DNA of 64,000 nt from Pseudomonas sp. 2FG (lineage in GTDB: Bacteria; Pseudomonadota; Gammaproteobacteria; Pseudomonadales; Pseudomonadaceae): the NCBI RefSeq assembly GCF_005502935.1, contig NZ_SCMP01000016.1, forward strand, positions 36,634 through 100,633, read 5' to 3'. The translations under genes and the position numbers were made by a program. The notes under the pieces were generated by a model that was given only the letters and a program-made list of their open reading frames with translations, was not told the origin of the DNA and ran no database searches. Below are positions 48,599 to 59,182 of this stretch, piece after piece. Position 1 is the first letter of the stretch. Each line of letters begins with the position of its first letter.

Positions 48599-49360
48599 AT
48601 GCCGCTGCGTTACCTGCTCAAACAACTGCTTCTGCCGCCGGGCGGTCTGCTGCTGTTGCTGCTCGTCGGCTGGTGGCTGCGTCGCCGCTCCCCGCGTGCG
48701 GCGGCAGCCTGCTTCGTGCTGGGGTTTGCCGGGCTCTGGCTGATGAGTTTGCCGATCAGCGTGGAGTGGGCGGCGCGCGCGTTGGAGCGCGAGCCGGCGT
48801 TGGCCGAGGTCGAATGGGCCGGGTTGGCGCAGCGTGCCGATGCCATCGTGGTGCTGGGTGGCGGGCGCGAGCAGGCCGACCCAGCCTGGGGCGGCGATCA
48901 GCCCAGTGCGCTGACGCTGGAGCGTTTGCGCTATGCGGCGCGCCTGGCCAAGGCGGCAGGCTTGCCGGTGCTGGTCAGCGGCGGCCTGCATTACGGCCAG
49001 CCGCCCAGTGAGGCGGCGTTGATGGCGCAGGTATTGGCTCGCGACTTCGGCGTCAGCGTGCGCTGGTTGGAGGGGCTGAGCCGCACGACTTGGGAAAACG
49101 CCAGTTACAGCGCCGAAATGTTGCGGGACGCGGGGATCAAGCGGATCGTGCTGGTCACCCAGGCCGGGCATATGCCGCGCTCACGCTGGAGTTTCGAACG
49201 GGTGGGTTTCGCGGTGATAGCGGCGCCGGTAGGTTTTCTCGGCGTGCCGAATGCTCGCCCGCTGGGCGGCTGGCTGCCGGAGAGCAAGGCAATTTGGCAG
49301 AGCGGCATGCTGTTGAACGAAGCGCTCGGCTTGCTCGCTTATCCCTTGGCTTATCGCTGA
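48599..49360 (+). CDS. DUF218 membrane protein, ElyC/YdcF-like
   Basis: 253 residues. Two N-terminal membrane segments (about 7-24 and 34-50), then a DUF218 domain with the VVLGGGREQADPAW loop, SGGLHYGQPPSEAALM, and EGLSRTTWENASYSAEML and VTQAGHMPRSRWSFER motifs. E. coli ElyC affects undecaprenyl phosphate metabolism and envelope integrity. Perfect GAGGAGG six bases before the ATG, immediately after a repeat element. Confidence 0.88.
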   Translation: MPLRYLLKQLLLPPGGLLLLLLVGWWLRRRSPRAAAACFVLGFAGLWLMSLPISVEWAARALEREPALAEVEWAGLAQRADAIVVLGGGREQADPAWGGDQPSALTLERLRYAARLAKAAGLPVLVSGGLHYGQPPSEAALMAQVLARDFGVSVRWLEGLSRTTWENASYSAEMLRDAGIKRIVLVTQAGHMPRSRWSFERVGFAVIAAPVGFLGVPNARPLGGWLPESKAIWQSGMLLNEALGLLAYPLAYR

Positions 49361-49409
49361 GCTGTCGGCGGGGTTGCGCTAAACACGGCACTACCCCTCC
49401 GGCAGGGCC

Positions 49410-50930
49410 TTATAGGGTTTTTGCCATCCGGCTGGCCAACAAGGCCCAGCCAAACAGCAGGCCGCAGAGGATTACCAGCGGCCAGGCGCGCCATTTGAGA
49501 TAGGGCGTCAGGTTCTGCATCGGCACCACTTCGCCGTACAGCACGCCGCGTTGGAACTGTGGAATCTGCACGGCCAGCTTGCCGAACGGGTCGATCAGGC
49601 CGGTCACCCCATTGTTGGTGGCGCGGATCATCCAGCGGCCGGCTTCCAGGGCGCGCATTTGCGCCATCTGCAGGTGTTGCAAGGGGCCGATGGAGGTGCC
49701 GAACCAGGTGTCGTTGCTGACGGTCAGGAGGATCTGGCTCTGCGCGGCGAGGCTGGCGGCGAACTCCGGGTAGACCACTTCGTAGCAGATATAGGGGGCG
49801 ATCCGGTAACCCTTGGCTTCGAGCAACGGCTGATCGGCGGGGCCGCGGGCGAAGTCGGACATCGGCAGGTCAAAAAAGGCGATCAAGCCGCGCAGCACAT
49901 CCTGCAGGGGTACGTATTCGCCAAACGGCACCAGCTTCTGTTTCAGATAGGTGCCGTGGCCCTGGCCGATGACGCTGATGCCGTTGTAGTAGCGTTTCGC
50001 GCCCTGCTTATCGACCTGGCGGATCGGCACGCCGGTGATCAGTGCGGCCTGACGCTCGTTGGCAAAGCGCCCCATGACGCCGAGATAGCCTTCGGCGAAC
50101 TCCTTGAGCACGGGAACTGCGGTTTCCGGCCAGACGATCAGGTCGACTGGCTGCGCGCCGAAGCTCATGTCGCGGTACAGGGCCAGTTGGGCGTTGAGCT
50201 GTTCGGGATCCCATTTCATCTGTTGCGCGACATTGCCCTGCATCGCCGCCACTTTCAGGGGCGCGCCGGCGGGTTCGGTCCAGGCTTGGCCCTTCAGGCC
50301 CAGGCCGGCGACCCAGGGCGCAACCAGCAGCACCAGGCCGATGACGAGAAACAGCTTGCGGCTACGCAGGTGCGCCAGGTTGACCAGCAGGGCCGCCGTC
50401 AGTGCCAGGACGAACGACAGCAGCCACATGCCACCCACCGGTGCGAGCCCGGTGAGTGGGCCGTGCAGTTGGCTGTAGCCGGCGTAGAGCCAGGGGAAAC
50501 CGGTGAGAAACCAGCCGCGGAAGGCCTCCTGGGCCAGCCACAGGGCGGCGAACGCCAGGGCGTCGGCCAGCGGCGCCTCGTTGCGGCGCAACCAGCGCGC
50601 CCATAGCCAGCCGGGCAAGGCGAAGAACAGCGCCACGCCGGCACAAAATAACAGGGTCAAGAAGGCCGCCAGCGGCGCCGAGGCGGCGCCGTAGTCGTGA
50701 ATGCTGACGTAGATCCAGCTGGTGCCGGCGACGAACAGGCCGAAGCCATAGCACCAGCCGCGCCACAGCGCCTGACGTGGACCGAGGTCGCGCAAGCCGA
50801 GGTAGAACAGGGCGATGGACAGCAGCGCCAGCGGCCAGATATCGAAGGGCGCGAGTGCCAGGGTGGTCAGGGCGCCGGCCAGAGTCGCCAGCAGATTGCC
50901 GGGCCAGCCCGGGCGTACGATCCAATTCAT
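49410..50930 (-). CDS. lnt: Apolipoprotein N-acyltransferase
   Basis: 506 residues: eight-segment membrane domain and a nitrilase-type domain with Glu269 (VWPETAVP), Lys330 (YLKQKLVPFGEYVP) and Cys382 (PYICYEVVYPE). Transfers an acyl group to the N-terminal Cys of lipoproteins. AAGGA precedes the ATG. Preceded on the minus strand by corC, the usual order. Confidence 0.97.
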   Translation of the reverse strand: MNWIVRPGWPGNLLATLAGALTTLALAPFDIWPLALLSIALFYLGLRDLGPRQALWRGWCYGFGLFVAGTSWIYVSIHDYGAASAPLAAFLTLLFCAGVALFFALPGWLWARWLRRNEAPLADALAFAALWLAQEAFRGWFLTGFPWLYAGYSQLHGPLTGLAPVGGMWLLSFVLALTAALLVNLAHLRSRKLFLVIGLVLLVAPWVAGLGLKGQAWTEPAGAPLKVAAMQGNVAQQMKWDPEQLNAQLALYRDMSFGAQPVDLIVWPETAVPVLKEFAEGYLGVMGRFANERQAALITGVPIRQVDKQGAKRYYNGISVIGQGHGTYLKQKLVPFGEYVPLQDVLRGLIAFFDLPMSDFARGPADQPLLEAKGYRIAPYICYEVVYPEFAASLAAQSQILLTVSNDTWFGTSIGPLQHLQMAQMRALEAGRWMIRATNNGVTGLIDPFGKLAVQIPQFQRGVLYGEVVPMQNLTPYLKWRAWPLVILCGLLFGWALLASRMAKTL

Positions 50931-50942
50931 GCTCGATCCTTG

Positions 50943-50989
50943 AAACCTGCTTGATATCTGCTGCGCGCGCGACGGGCTTAAGCAGGTTT
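50943..50989. repeat. Short palindromic element in the corC-lnt gap
   Basis: AAACCTGCTT (50943-50952) and AAGCAGGTTT (50980-50989) are a perfect 10-bp inverted repeat enclosing 27 bases. The left 26 bases match the left end of the 11919-12058 element at about 20 positions, so it may be a shrunken relative. Confidence 0.45.
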
Positions 50990-51021
50990 TCCTGTTTTGG
51001 GTTGCTTCATGCGTGATCGGC

Positions 51022-51861
51022 TCAGCGCGACATCGGCGTCAGGCGCAGCAAATGAATGCGGCGGCTGTCGGCGCTCAGTACGCGGAAACGGTAGTCGCCG
51101 ATCTCGGTCACTTCGTTGCGCTTGGGCAGATGGCCAAACGCACTCATCACCAGGCCGCCGACGGTATCGAACTCGTCATCGGAGAACTGGCTGGCGAAGG
51201 ACTCGTTGAAGCTGTCGATCGGCGTCAGGGCCTTGATCAGGAAATCGCCGCTGGGCAGCGGTTTGATGTAGCTGTCCTCCTCGACGTCGTGCTCGTCCTC
51301 GATGTCGCCGACTATCTGTTCCAGCACGTCCTCGATGGTTACCAGGCCTGCCACGCCGCCGTACTCGTCGATGACGATGGCCATGTGGTTGTGGTTGGCG
51401 CGGAACTCGCGCAGCAGCACATTGAGGCGCTTGGACTCCGGCACGAAGGTGGCCGGGCGCAGCAGATCCTTGATGTTGAACGTGTGGTTTTCGTCGTGCA
51501 GCACCAGCGGCAAGAGGTCTTTGGCCAGCAGCACGCCGATGACGTCGTCAAGGCTTTCGCCAATCACCGGATAGCGCGAGTGGGCAGACTCGATGATCGC
51601 CGGGAGAAACTCCCGGGGGGTCTGGCTGGACTTGATGCTGATCATCTGCGAGCGCGGGACCATGATGTCGCGGACCTGGAGGTCGGCGACCTGGATCGCA
51701 CCTTCGACTATGGCCAGCGCTTCGCTGTCGAGTAGTTTGTTCTGATGGGCTTCGCGCAGCAGCGACAGCAGTTCTTGGCGGTTTTTCGGCTCGTGGGCAA
51801 AGGCCTGGGTGATTTTCCCCAACCAGGATTTTTGCCCGTTGCTCGATCGGTCTTCGCTCAT
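51022..51861 (-). CDS. corC: CorC-family transporter-associated CBS protein
   Basis: 279 residues. N-terminal CBS pair (VRDIMVPRSQMISI...YPVIGESLDDVIGVLLAKDL and HMAIVIDEYGGVAGLVTIEDVLEQIVGDI) and a C-terminal CorC_HlyC domain (IKPLPSGDFLIKALTPIDSFNE). No membrane domain, so CorC/YbeX rather than CorB type. Associated with cobalt/magnesium efflux in enterobacteria; also linked to ribosome function through its location beside ybeY. Confidence 0.93.
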   Translation of the reverse strand: MSEDRSSNGQKSWLGKITQAFAHEPKNRQELLSLLREAHQNKLLDSEALAIVEGAIQVADLQVRDIMVPRSQMISIKSSQTPREFLPAIIESAHSRYPVIGESLDDVIGVLLAKDLLPLVLHDENHTFNIKDLLRPATFVPESKRLNVLLREFRANHNHMAIVIDEYGGVAGLVTIEDVLEQIVGDIEDEHDVEEDSYIKPLPSGDFLIKALTPIDSFNESFASQFSDDEFDTVGGLVMSAFGHLPKRNEVTEIGDYRFRVLSADSRRIHLLRLTPMSR

Positions 51862-51905
51862 GCTGGTTTCTCAGTGTTCCTTTCTGGTGCCTGACGGAGG
51901 TCAGG

Positions 51906-52361
51906 CTATTCGTCGCCGGCGTAAGGGTCGGGGTGACCCAGTTCGGCGAGCAATTGTTGTTCCAAGCCTTCCATCTCGGCGGCCTCTTCATCCTCGATGT
52001 GGTCGTAGCCGAGCAGATGCAGGCAGCCGTGAATCACCAGGTGCGCCCAGTGGGCCTCCAGCGTTTTGCCCTGCTCGGCCGCTTCGCGGGCGACCACGGG
52101 CACGCAAATCACCAGATCGCCCAGCAGTGGGATATCCAGCAACTCGTCGGGTACATCGGCGGGGAAGGACAGTACGTTGGTGGCGTAGTCCTTGTGCCGG
52201 TAGCTGTGGTTCAGTTCGCGGGCTTCCGGCTCGTCGACCAGGCGGATGGTCAGCTCGGAGGAGGCCGAGCGCTGGCGCAGGGCCAGTTCGCACCAGAGGC
52301 GGAACTCGGCTGCGCTGGGGCTGCTGGCGGTACTGGCGTTTTGCAGGTCGAGCTCAAGCAT
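51906..52361 (-). CDS. ybeY: Endoribonuclease YbeY
   Basis: 151 residues starting MLELDLQ, the usual Pseudomonas start. Zinc motif H111-x3-H115-x5-H121 ([11 protein letters not shown]). Single-strand endoribonuclease for 16S rRNA 3' maturation and ribosome quality control. The start overlaps the end of phoH by 8 bases; an ATG three codons earlier is the alternative. Confidence 0.96.
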   Translation of the reverse strand: MLELDLQNASTASSPSAAEFRLWCELALRQRSASSELTIRLVDEPEARELNHSYRHKDYATNVLSFPADVPDELLDIPLLGDLVICVPVVAREAAEQGKTLEAHWAHLVIHGCLHLLGYDHIEDEEAAEMEGLEQQLLAELGHPDPYAGDE

Positions 52362-53364
52362 TGTCGCCATCCGTGTCGAGTTCGTCGTCGAGCTTGCCGT
52401 GCATGCGGTTCTCGTGGCGCTCGTAGGCTTCGACGATGCGCTGCACCAATGGGTGACGGACCACGTCCTTGGACTTGAAGTGGGTGAAGGAGATGCCGGG
52501 CACGTCGCGCAGCACATCGATCACATGGGTCAGCCCTGACTTGGTGCCGCGCGGCAGGTCGACCTGGGTGATGTCGCCGGTGATCACCGCGGTGGAGCCG
52601 AAACCGATGCGGGTGAGGAACATCTTCATCTGTTCCAGCGTGGTGTTCTGGCTCTCGTCGAGGATGATGAAGCTGTTGTTCAGCGTGCGGCCGCGCATAT
52701 AAGCCAGCGGCGCGAGTTCGATCACCTGGCGCTCGATCAGCTTGGCGACCTGTTCGAAGCCGAGCATTTCGTACAGTGCGTCGTACAGTGGGCGCAGATA
52801 GGGGTCGATCTTCTGCGCCAGGTCGCCCGGGAGGAAACCGAGTTTCTCGCCCGCTTCCACCGCTGGGCGCACCAGCAGGATGCGGCGGACCTGTTCGCGC
52901 TCCAGCGCATCCACCGCGCAGGCGACGGCCAGGTAGGTCTTGCCAGTGCCGGCCGGGCCGACGCCAAAGTTGATGTCGTGGTTGAGGATCGCTTTGACGT
53001 AGCGCTGCTGGTTGCTGCCGCGTGGGCGAATGATGCCCTTGCGGGTACGCAGGGTGACGCTGGCCTCGGCTCGCGGGTTGTTCAGCTCTTCGAGGCCGGA
53101 CTCCTGCAGGAACAGGTGCACCAGATCCGGCGACAGCTGGGTCGTGTTGGTTTCGCGGTACAGCCGGCGCAGCAGCTGCTCGGCGGAGTGGGTGTGTTCG
53201 GCAGGGCCAATCAGCTCGAATTGATTACCGCGGTTGCGGATTTCGATGGCCAGGCGTTGCTCGATCAAGCGCAAGTGCTCGTCGAACTGCCCGCAGAGAT
53301 TGGCGAAGCGGCGAGCCTCAAAGGGTTCGAGGATAAAGCGATGCGGTTCTATGGGTGCGTTCAA
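52354..53364 (-). CDS. ybeZ: PhoH-family ATPase (YbeZ)
   Basis: 336 residues. Walker A GPAGTGKT (136-143), Walker B ILDESQNT, and sensor-like [11 protein letters not shown]. In E. coli YbeZ interacts with YbeY. Overlaps ybeY, with miaB upstream on the same strand: the conserved miaB-ybeZ-ybeY-ybeX-lnt series. Confidence 0.95.
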   Translation of the reverse strand: MNAPIEPHRFILEPFEARRFANLCGQFDEHLRLIEQRLAIEIRNRGNQFELIGPAEHTHSAEQLLRRLYRETNTTQLSPDLVHLFLQESGLEELNNPRAEASVTLRTRKGIIRPRGSNQQRYVKAILNHDINFGVGPAGTGKTYLAVACAVDALEREQVRRILLVRPAVEAGEKLGFLPGDLAQKIDPYLRPLYDALYEMLGFEQVAKLIERQVIELAPLAYMRGRTLNNSFIILDESQNTTLEQMKMFLTRIGFGSTAVITGDITQVDLPRGTKSGLTHVIDVLRDVPGISFTHFKSKDVVRHPLVQRIVEAYERHENRMHGKLDDELDTDGDNA

Positions 53365-53452
53365 GGTCGTGTGTTAGCCGCCAGTCGGCAGGGGTGATAA
53401 ATCGAAGGATAACCCCGGGCGCCCAAGGGTGAAAGCTCGGGCGTCTACGGTT

Positions 53453-54808
53453 TTACTCTTGGCCCGGTGTCGCGCCGTGCTCTGCCAGCAAACTGCCGCG
53501 CAGGGAATGGGGCATGGCCTCATCGATCTGCACGTCGGCGAACTGGCCGATCAAGCGTGGATTGTCGCAGCGGAAGTTGACGATCCGATTATTCTCGGTG
53601 CGGCCGGTGAGCCAGCCTGGGTCTTTCTTCGAATAGTCGCTGACCAGGATGCGCTGAATGCTGCCGACCATCCGTCGGCTGATCTCATAGCCTTGCTGGT
53701 TCAACAAGTGCTGCAGGCGCGCCAGGCGTTCGCGATTGACTTCGGCGGGAATCTCGTTCGGCAGGTCGGCCGCCGGTGTACCCGGGCGTGCGCTATAGAC
53801 GAAGGAGTAGGAGAAGTCGAAGCCGATGTCGGCGATCAGTTGCAGGGTTTGCTCGAAGTCTTTCTCGGTCTCGCCGGGGAAGCCGACGATGAAGTCCGAG
53901 GTGATGCTGATGCCCGGGCAGGCGGCCTTGAGTCTGCGGATCTTCGACTTGTATTCGAGCGCGGTATGGTTGCGCTTCATCGCCGCGAGGATGCGGTCGG
54001 AGCCGGCCTGTACCGGCAAATGCAGGTGCTTGACCAGCTCCGGAACCTCGGCGTGGGCCTGGATCAGGCCGTCGGAGAACTCCAGCGGGTGCGAGGTGGT
54101 GTAGCGGATGCGGTCGATCCCGTCGATCGCCGCGATCACCCGGATCAGCTCGGCCAGGTCGGCCGTGCGGCCGTCATGGGTCGCGCCCCGGAAGCCGTTG
54201 ACGTTCTGCCCGAGCAGGGTGACTTCGCGCACGCCGTGCTCGGCCAGGTGGATGACCTCGGCCAGCACGTCGTCGAATGGCCGGCTGACCTCTTCGCCGC
54301 GGGTATAGGGCACCACGCAGAAGGTGCAGTACTTGCTGCAACCTTCCATGATCGAGACGAAGGCACTGGGGCCGTCGATGCGCGGCTCGGGCAGGCGGTC
54401 GAATTTCTCGATTTCCGGAAACGACACGTCCACCTGCGGCAAGCGGGTGCTGCGCGCGGCATCGATCATCTCCGGCAGGCGGTGCAGGGTTTGCGGGCCG
54501 AACACCACGTCGACATAGGGTGCGCGATCACGGATCGCCGCGCCTTCCTGGCTGGCCACGCAGCCGCCGACGGCGATCACCATGTCCGGCTTGGCCAGCT
54601 TCAGTTCGCGCCAGCGGCCCAGTTGCGAGTAGACCCGATCCTGGGCGCGCTCGCGGATCGAGCAGGTGTTGAGCAGGATGACGTCGGCGTCTTCTGCGCG
54701 CGCGGTGACTTCCAGGGCTTGATGTTCGCCCAACAGATCGACCATGCGCGAGCTGTCGTACTCGTTCATTTGGCAGCCGTGGGTTTCGATATAAAGCTTC
54801 TTGGTCAT
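53453..54808 (-). CDS. miaB: tRNA-2-methylthio-N6-dimethylallyladenosine synthase
   Basis: 451 residues; methylthiolates i6A37 in tRNAs. N-terminal cluster ligands C12, C49, C83; radical SAM ligands C157, C161, C164 (CSKYCTFC); C-terminal TRAM domain ([26 protein letters not shown]). Probably the first gene of the miaB-to-lnt operon. Confidence 0.97.
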   Translation of the reverse strand: MTKKLYIETHGCQMNEYDSSRMVDLLGEHQALEVTARAEDADVILLNTCSIRERAQDRVYSQLGRWRELKLAKPDMVIAVGGCVASQEGAAIRDRAPYVDVVFGPQTLHRLPEMIDAARSTRLPQVDVSFPEIEKFDRLPEPRIDGPSAFVSIMEGCSKYCTFCVVPYTRGEEVSRPFDDVLAEVIHLAEHGVREVTLLGQNVNGFRGATHDGRTADLAELIRVIAAIDGIDRIRYTTSHPLEFSDGLIQAHAEVPELVKHLHLPVQAGSDRILAAMKRNHTALEYKSKIRRLKAACPGISITSDFIVGFPGETEKDFEQTLQLIADIGFDFSYSFVYSARPGTPAADLPNEIPAEVNRERLARLQHLLNQQGYEISRRMVGSIQRILVSDYSKKDPGWLTGRTENNRIVNFRCDNPRLIGQFADVQIDEAMPHSLRGSLLAEHGATPGQE

Positions 54809-54937
54809 GCGCGGTCGTCGGCTGGTTCGAAGAACCGCGCATTATAGTGGGCGAGTCGCAGGCTTCCTAGCATTGCCTGCCCGGAGGCTATGCTATGATT
54901 TCGCCCCCTTAATTCCTTCCGTGGTTATCTGCCATCC

Positions 54938-55261
54938 ATGAGCAAGCGTGAACCTATCTACAAGGTGATCTTCCTCAACCAAGGCCAGGTGTACGAGATG
55001 TACGCCAAGCAGATCTATCAAAGTGATCTGTGGGGCTTCCTGGAGGTGGAGGAGTTCGTCTTTGGTGAGCGCACGCAGGTGGTGGTCGATCCCAGCGAAG
55101 AGAAGCTCAAGGCGCAGTTCGAGGGCGTGGTGCGCAGTTTCGTGCCGATGCACGCGATTGTGCGGATCGACGAAGTCGAGCGTCTGGGTACGCCGAAGAT
55201 CAGCGAAGCGCGCGGCGTGAGCAATATCATGCCGTTCCCCATGCCGATGCCGGATAAGTAA
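54938..55261 (+). CDS. DUF1820 protein
   Basis: 107 residues, no signal or membrane segment; compact pattern MSKREPIYKVIFLNQGQVYEMYAKQ..., LWGFLEVEEFVFGE, PMHAIVRIDEVE and a Met/Pro-rich end. Conserved in Pseudomonas and relatives, function unknown. A TATGCTATGATT -10-like region lies about 50 bases upstream. Divergent from miaB. Confidence 0.85.
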   Translation: MSKREPIYKVIFLNQGQVYEMYAKQIYQSDLWGFLEVEEFVFGERTQVVVDPSEEKLKAQFEGVVRSFVPMHAIVRIDEVERLGTPKISEARGVSNIMPFPMPMPDK

Positions 55262-55278
55262 GCCGCTTCGGGTGTCTC

Positions 55279-55315
55279 TAGGCTGGGTTTTGTCCTGCGG
55301 ACTCTACCCAGCCTA
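55279..55315. repeat. Palindromic repeat between DUF1820 and Sel1 genes
   Basis: TAGGCTGGGT (55279-55288) and ACCCAGCCTA (55306-55315) are perfect inverted repeats around a 17-base loop, between convergent genes. The GGCTGGGT...ACCCAGC core recurs at 61576-61606. It may also serve as a terminator. Confidence 0.55.
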
Positions 55316-55319
55316 CGAA

Positions 55320-55868
55320 TTACGGCAACGGCGCGAACGGAGAGCCGCCTTCAGCGGTCTGCAGTTCCAGCAGGTAATTGCGGAAGATCTGCCCAAGCAC
55401 CTGGGTGGCGATCTCCAGCTGTTCGCGGGGCATCTGCGCGGCGACCTGATCGGCGGTGTCCAGCGCATCTTCGGCGCCATTCACGGCGGCCATCTTCAGC
55501 ACTATATAGGCCTGCACATTGTTGGCCGGCACGCCTTCGCCGCGGAAGAACATCACCCCCAAACGGTATTGCGCCTGCGCATGGCCTTGCAGTGAGGCTT
55601 GCTCGAACCAGTTCAGCGCTTGCGCCAGATCGCGCGGGGCACGCTTGCCGTCGTAATAGAACTCGCCGAGCTCGAATTCCGCCTCTGGGTCGCCCGTTTG
55701 GGCGGCCTGTTGGCAGGCGGCCAAGGCTTGCGGCAGGTCTTCGGGCAGGGTGTTGAGCGAGCAGCGGCCAGTCGCCGAGATCAGCAAGGAGTTACCGCCG
55801 GCAGATGCGAGCAGCGGGAGAAGGAGCAACAGGCAGCCCAAGGTGAGGGTGCGGCCGGTGCGGTTCAT
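55320..55868 (-). CDS. Secreted Sel1-like repeat protein
   Basis: 182 residues. Signal peptide (about 1-24, LLLLPLLASAGG), a disulfide-capable pair (C35, C51 region), and two to three Sel1/TPR-like repeats: AEFELGEFYYDGKRAPRDLAQALNWFEQASLQGHAQAQYRLGVMFFRGEG. Such repeats mediate protein binding in the periplasm. ATG 55868 chosen; an in-frame GTG lies four codons upstream. Confidence 0.8.
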   Translation of the reverse strand: MNRTGRTLTLGCLLLLLPLLASAGGNSLLISATGRCSLNTLPEDLPQALAACQQAAQTGDPEAEFELGEFYYDGKRAPRDLAQALNWFEQASLQGHAQAQYRLGVMFFRGEGVPANNVQAYIVLKMAAVNGAEDALDTADQVAAQMPREQLEIATQVLGQIFRNYLLELQTAEGGSPFAPLP

Positions 55869-56073
55869 GGAAATCGACACGCCTCAAAAAGCAGTACGAG
55901 CAAGATGCTCGGCCGACGAAACGCGTCGGCCATCACATTATGAAATAAGCAGAGCCATCCTTACAAAGTCTTTACGGGCTTTTCTGGCTTTTAGGGCGCG
56001 GGCCTGGCAACGCCAGTAAGGGCCCGCCAAGCGGCCAGCGCCAGCACGCCAGCGGACAGCTGCTGTATTGCAA

Positions 56074-57357
56074 CTAGCGCAAAGCCGCGAAGGCGCGCTC
56101 GGCGGCGTCCAGGGTGATTTGCAGTTCCTTGTCGCCATGGGCGATGGAGGTGAAGCCGGCCTCGAAGGCACTGGGTGCCAGGTATACGCCGCCCTCCAGC
56201 ATCAGGTGGAAGAAGCGCTTGAAGCGTTCGGCATCGCTGGTCATCACGTCGTCGAAGGTGACGATAGCGTCGGCGCCGCTGAAATACAGGCCGAACATGC
56301 CACCTGCCTGGGTGGTGACGAACGGGATGCCGGCGGCATCGGCGCGATCCTGCAGGCCTTGAAGCATGCGCGCGGTGTAGTCGGCCAATTCGGCATGGAA
56401 GCCCGGGCGGCTGATCAACTTCAGTGTGGTCAGGCCGGCGGCCATGGCCAGCGGGTTACCGGACAGCGTGCCGGCCTGGTAAACCGGGCCGAGCGGGGCG
56501 ATTCTCTCCATGATTTCGCGCTTGCCGCCGAAGCAGCCGACCGGCATGCCGCCGCCGATGATCTTGCCGAAGGTGGAGAGGTCCGGCGTCACCCCGTAGT
56601 GCGCCTGAGCGCCGCCGAGGGCGACGCGAAAACCGGTCATCACTTCATCGAAAATCAGCACCACGCCGTGTTTGTCGCACTGCGCGCGCAAGCCTTCGAG
56701 GAAGCCCGGCGCCGGCGGTACGCAGTTCATATTGCCGGCCACCGGCTCGACTATGATGCACGCCACTTGGTTGCCGACCTCTGCGAGCAGTTTTTCGACT
56801 GCACCGAGGTCGTTAAACGGCAGGGTCAGGGTGTGTTTGGCGAAGGCCGCCGGTACGCCCGCGGAGCTCGGCACGCCTTGGGTCAGGGCGCCGGAGCCGG
56901 CCTTGACCAGCAGGCTGTCGGAGTGCCCGTGGTAGCAGCCTTCGAACTTGATGATGCTGTCGCGCCCGGTGAAGCCGCGGGCCAGACGAATGGCGCTCAT
57001 GGTCGCCTCGGTGCCGGAGCTGACCATGCGGACCATCTCCATGGAGGGCACGATCGAGCAGACCAGGTCCGCCATGTCGACTTCCAGCGCGGTCGGTGCG
57101 CCGTAGGAGAGGCCGTGTTGCAGCTGCTGGCGCACCGCGTCGAGCACGTCCGGGTGGCTATGGCCGAGGATCATCGGGCCCCAGGAGCCGACGTAGTCGA
57201 CATACTGTTTATTGTCTTCGTCCGTCACATAGGCGCCGCTCGCGTGTTTGAAGAACAGCGGGGTGCCGCCCACGCTTTTGAAGGCGCGCACCGGCGAGTT
57301 GACGCCGCCGGGGATGTGTTTTTGCGCGTTGGCGAACAGGGTTTCGGAACGGGACAT
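56074..57357 (-). CDS. hemL: Glutamate-1-semialdehyde 2,1-aminomutase
   Basis: 427 residues, PLP enzyme converting glutamate-1-semialdehyde to 5-aminolevulinate in the C5 haem pathway. Lys265 in [14 protein letters not shown] binds PLP; GSEAT-type [21 protein letters not shown] present. Last gene-like unit before a palindromic repeat that separates it from thiE. Confidence 0.97.
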   Translation of the reverse strand: MSRSETLFANAQKHIPGGVNSPVRAFKSVGGTPLFFKHASGAYVTDEDNKQYVDYVGSWGPMILGHSHPDVLDAVRQQLQHGLSYGAPTALEVDMADLVCSIVPSMEMVRMVSSGTEATMSAIRLARGFTGRDSIIKFEGCYHGHSDSLLVKAGSGALTQGVPSSAGVPAAFAKHTLTLPFNDLGAVEKLLAEVGNQVACIIVEPVAGNMNCVPPAPGFLEGLRAQCDKHGVVLIFDEVMTGFRVALGGAQAHYGVTPDLSTFGKIIGGGMPVGCFGGKREIMERIAPLGPVYQAGTLSGNPLAMAAGLTTLKLISRPGFHAELADYTARMLQGLQDRADAAGIPFVTTQAGGMFGLYFSGADAIVTFDDVMTSDAERFKRFFHLMLEGGVYLAPSAFEAGFTSIAHGDKELQITLDAAERAFAALR

Positions 57358-57375
57358 GCTGGACCTCTCGGAAAA

Positions 57376-57410
57376 CGTAGGGTGGATTAGCGCAGCCTAA
57401 TCCGCCGTAA
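57376..57410. repeat. Palindromic repeat between hemL and thiE
   Basis: GGTGGATTA (57381-57389) and TAATCCGCC (57398-57406) pair with one mismatch around GCGCAGCC. The form GTAGGGTGGATTAGCGCAGC is a common proteobacterial intergenic repeat. Confidence 0.6.
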
Positions 57411-57417
57411 CTGGGTA

Positions 57418-58053
57418 TCAGGTAGTTGCGAACAGATCGCTGAAGGCGCGGGCGCGGCGCGCGACGTCCTGGGCGCTTTCGGCGCTGAACAGCGCGTGGA
57501 TCACCGCCAGCAGGCTGGCGCCGTGGGCTATCAGCTGCGGCGCGGTTTCCAGGGTGACGCCACCGATTGCGGCTATCGGCAGGCTCAAGCGGGTGTGGGC
57601 CTGCTGCAGCAGCTCGAGGGTGGCGGCGGGCGCACCGGGCTTGGTGTTGGAGTTGAAGAAGCGGCCGAAGGCCACATAGCTGGCGCCTTCGCGGGCGGCC
57701 TGTTCGGCCAGCTCCAGTTGGGCGTGGCAGGTGGCGCCGATGATCGCCTGGCGACCGAGCAGGGCGCGGCCGGCGGCGAGTGAACCATCGCCCTGGCCGA
57801 GGTGGACGCCGACGCCCAGGCGCGCGGCCAGCTCGGCGTCGTCATTGATCAGCAGGCTGGCGCCGTAACGCTCGCAGAGGCTGCGCAAGGCCTCTGCCTC
57901 ACGCAGGCGGCGCGCCTGATCGCTGGACTTGTCGCGGTATTGCAACAGGCGTGCGCCGCCGTCCAGCGCCGCTTCGACATAGGGCAGCAGCTTGCCACCG
58001 GTCAGCAGTTGGCTGTCGGTGATGGCGTATAGGCCGCGCAGCGGTTGGCTCAC
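57418..58053 (-). CDS. thiE: Thiamine-phosphate synthase
   Basis: 211 residues from GTG 58053 ([13 protein letters not shown]) with GAGG eight bases before. Joins HMP-diphosphate and thiazole phosphate. TIM-barrel signatures [33 protein letters not shown] and AAIGGVT. Follows thiD by 10 bases, so the two are co-transcribed. Confidence 0.95.
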   Translation of the reverse strand: MSQPLRGLYAITDSQLLTGGKLLPYVEAALDGGARLLQYRDKSSDQARRLREAEALRSLCERYGASLLINDDAELAARLGVGVHLGQGDGSLAAGRALLGRQAIIGATCHAQLELAEQAAREGASYVAFGRFFNSNTKPGAPAATLELLQQAHTRLSLPIAAIGGVTLETAPQLIAHGASLLAVIHALFSAESAQDVARRARAFSDLFATT

Positions 58054-58063
58054 GGGCGGCGCC

Positions 58064-58861
58064 TCATGAACAGAAATCCAACGGCAGGCGGCGCGGGACG
58101 AACTGGCCATGGCCCAGTTGCTCGGCATCGCGCAGGGTGCGCCAGGTGTAGCTCAGTGCCGATTGCACGGCGCTGGCCAGGTTTTCCCCTAGCGCCAGGC
58201 GGCCGGCCAGGGTGCTGGCCAGGGTGCAGCCGGAGCCGTGATAGCTACCGGGCAGGCGCTGGCAGGTGAAGGTGTGGCGGCTGCCGTCGCGCGAGTACAG
58301 GCGGTTATGCACTTGCTGCTCGTCGCCATGGCCGCCGGTGATCAACAGGTGCTGGCAGTAGGGCAGGAGTTTTTCCGCGCACTGATCCGCCGTGCCGTTT
58401 GGCAGTTCGGCGAGAATCCGCGCTTCCGGCAGGTTCGGCGTGGCGATGGTCGCCAGGGGCAGCAGGCGCTCGCGCATGGCGTAGCCGACTTCATCTTTGC
58501 CCAGGGCGCCGCCACCACCGGCGCGTAGCACCGGGTCGCAGACCAGCGGTATGCCGGGCAGTGCTTGCATGATCTCCAGCACGGTCTCGACCATCTCGAT
58601 GGAGCCGAGCATGCCGAGCTTGACCGCGGCCACCGGTAGGTCGGCAATCACCGCCTGGGCTTGGGCGAGCACCCAGGCGCGGTCGAGCACGCGAAAATCG
58701 CGAACGTTGACCGTGTCTTGCACGGTCAGCGCGGTGACCGCCGGTGCGGCGTGGCAACCCTGCGCGAGCAGGGCCTCGATATCGGCCTGCAGGCCGGCGC
58801 CACCACTGGGGTCATGGCCGGAGAGGCAGAGAACAACGGGACGGGAACTGTAGATAGTCAT
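58064..58861 (-). CDS. thiD: Hydroxymethylpyrimidine/phosphomethylpyrimidine kinase
   Basis: 265 residues from ATG 58861 ([28 protein letters not shown]). Ribokinase-like: GHDPSGGAG, substrate loop, VKLGMLGS, and the anion hole [12 protein letters not shown]. Performs two phosphorylations of HMP. An upstream in-frame ATG at 58879 is possible but is not family-like. Confidence 0.95.
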   Translation of the reverse strand: MTIYSSRPVVLCLSGHDPSGGAGLQADIEALLAQGCHAAPAVTALTVQDTVNVRDFRVLDRAWVLAQAQAVIADLPVAAVKLGMLGSIEMVETVLEIMQALPGIPLVCDPVLRAGGGGALGKDEVGYAMRERLLPLATIATPNLPEARILAELPNGTADQCAEKLLPYCQHLLITGGHGDEQQVHNRLYSRDGSRHTFTCQRLPGSYHGSGCTLASTLAGRLALGENLASAVQSALSYTWRTLRDAEQLGHGQFVPRRLPLDFCS

Positions 58862-59182
58862 GGTGCGCGAGCTTATCACTAATCACCTTTTTTGCGCCCG
58901 GATTGGCCGCTTCGTCGATGAGCCGGTGCAGGCTGAGACGCCCCTCGTGTTGCGCTCGACACTGCCGCGTCAGGCGGACAACTGTGCGCCAGGCGCGGCA
59001 CGCCGCCAGTAGCCGTGCCGGCACCGGAGAACGAGCTTAAGTGCCTGGTGGTGAGCGGCTTTTCCCGACGGGCGGCTGTGCTAGAGTGAGCCCCATTCGA
59101 ATAGCCAGGCTCTGCGTGGTGGCGTCGTTCAGGGGGTGTGAGGCTCCCCCGGCGCGGCGCGACAAAGCCTTTGCGGGGCAGC
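58862..59182. other. Gene-free region between thiD and ladS
   Basis: 321 bases between divergent genes. No convincing reading frame, repeat or terminator. A CTAGAGT -10-like stretch near 59080 could serve ladS. I see nothing else in it. Confidence 0.3.

Noticed and set aside
53420..53443. Terminator after miaB
   Set aside because: The CGCCC/GGGCG stem is only 5 bp with a 14-base loop and no T-run.
57361..58861. TPP riboswitch before thiD-thiE
   Set aside because: No CUGAGA/ThiC-type conserved blocks are found upstream of thiD.
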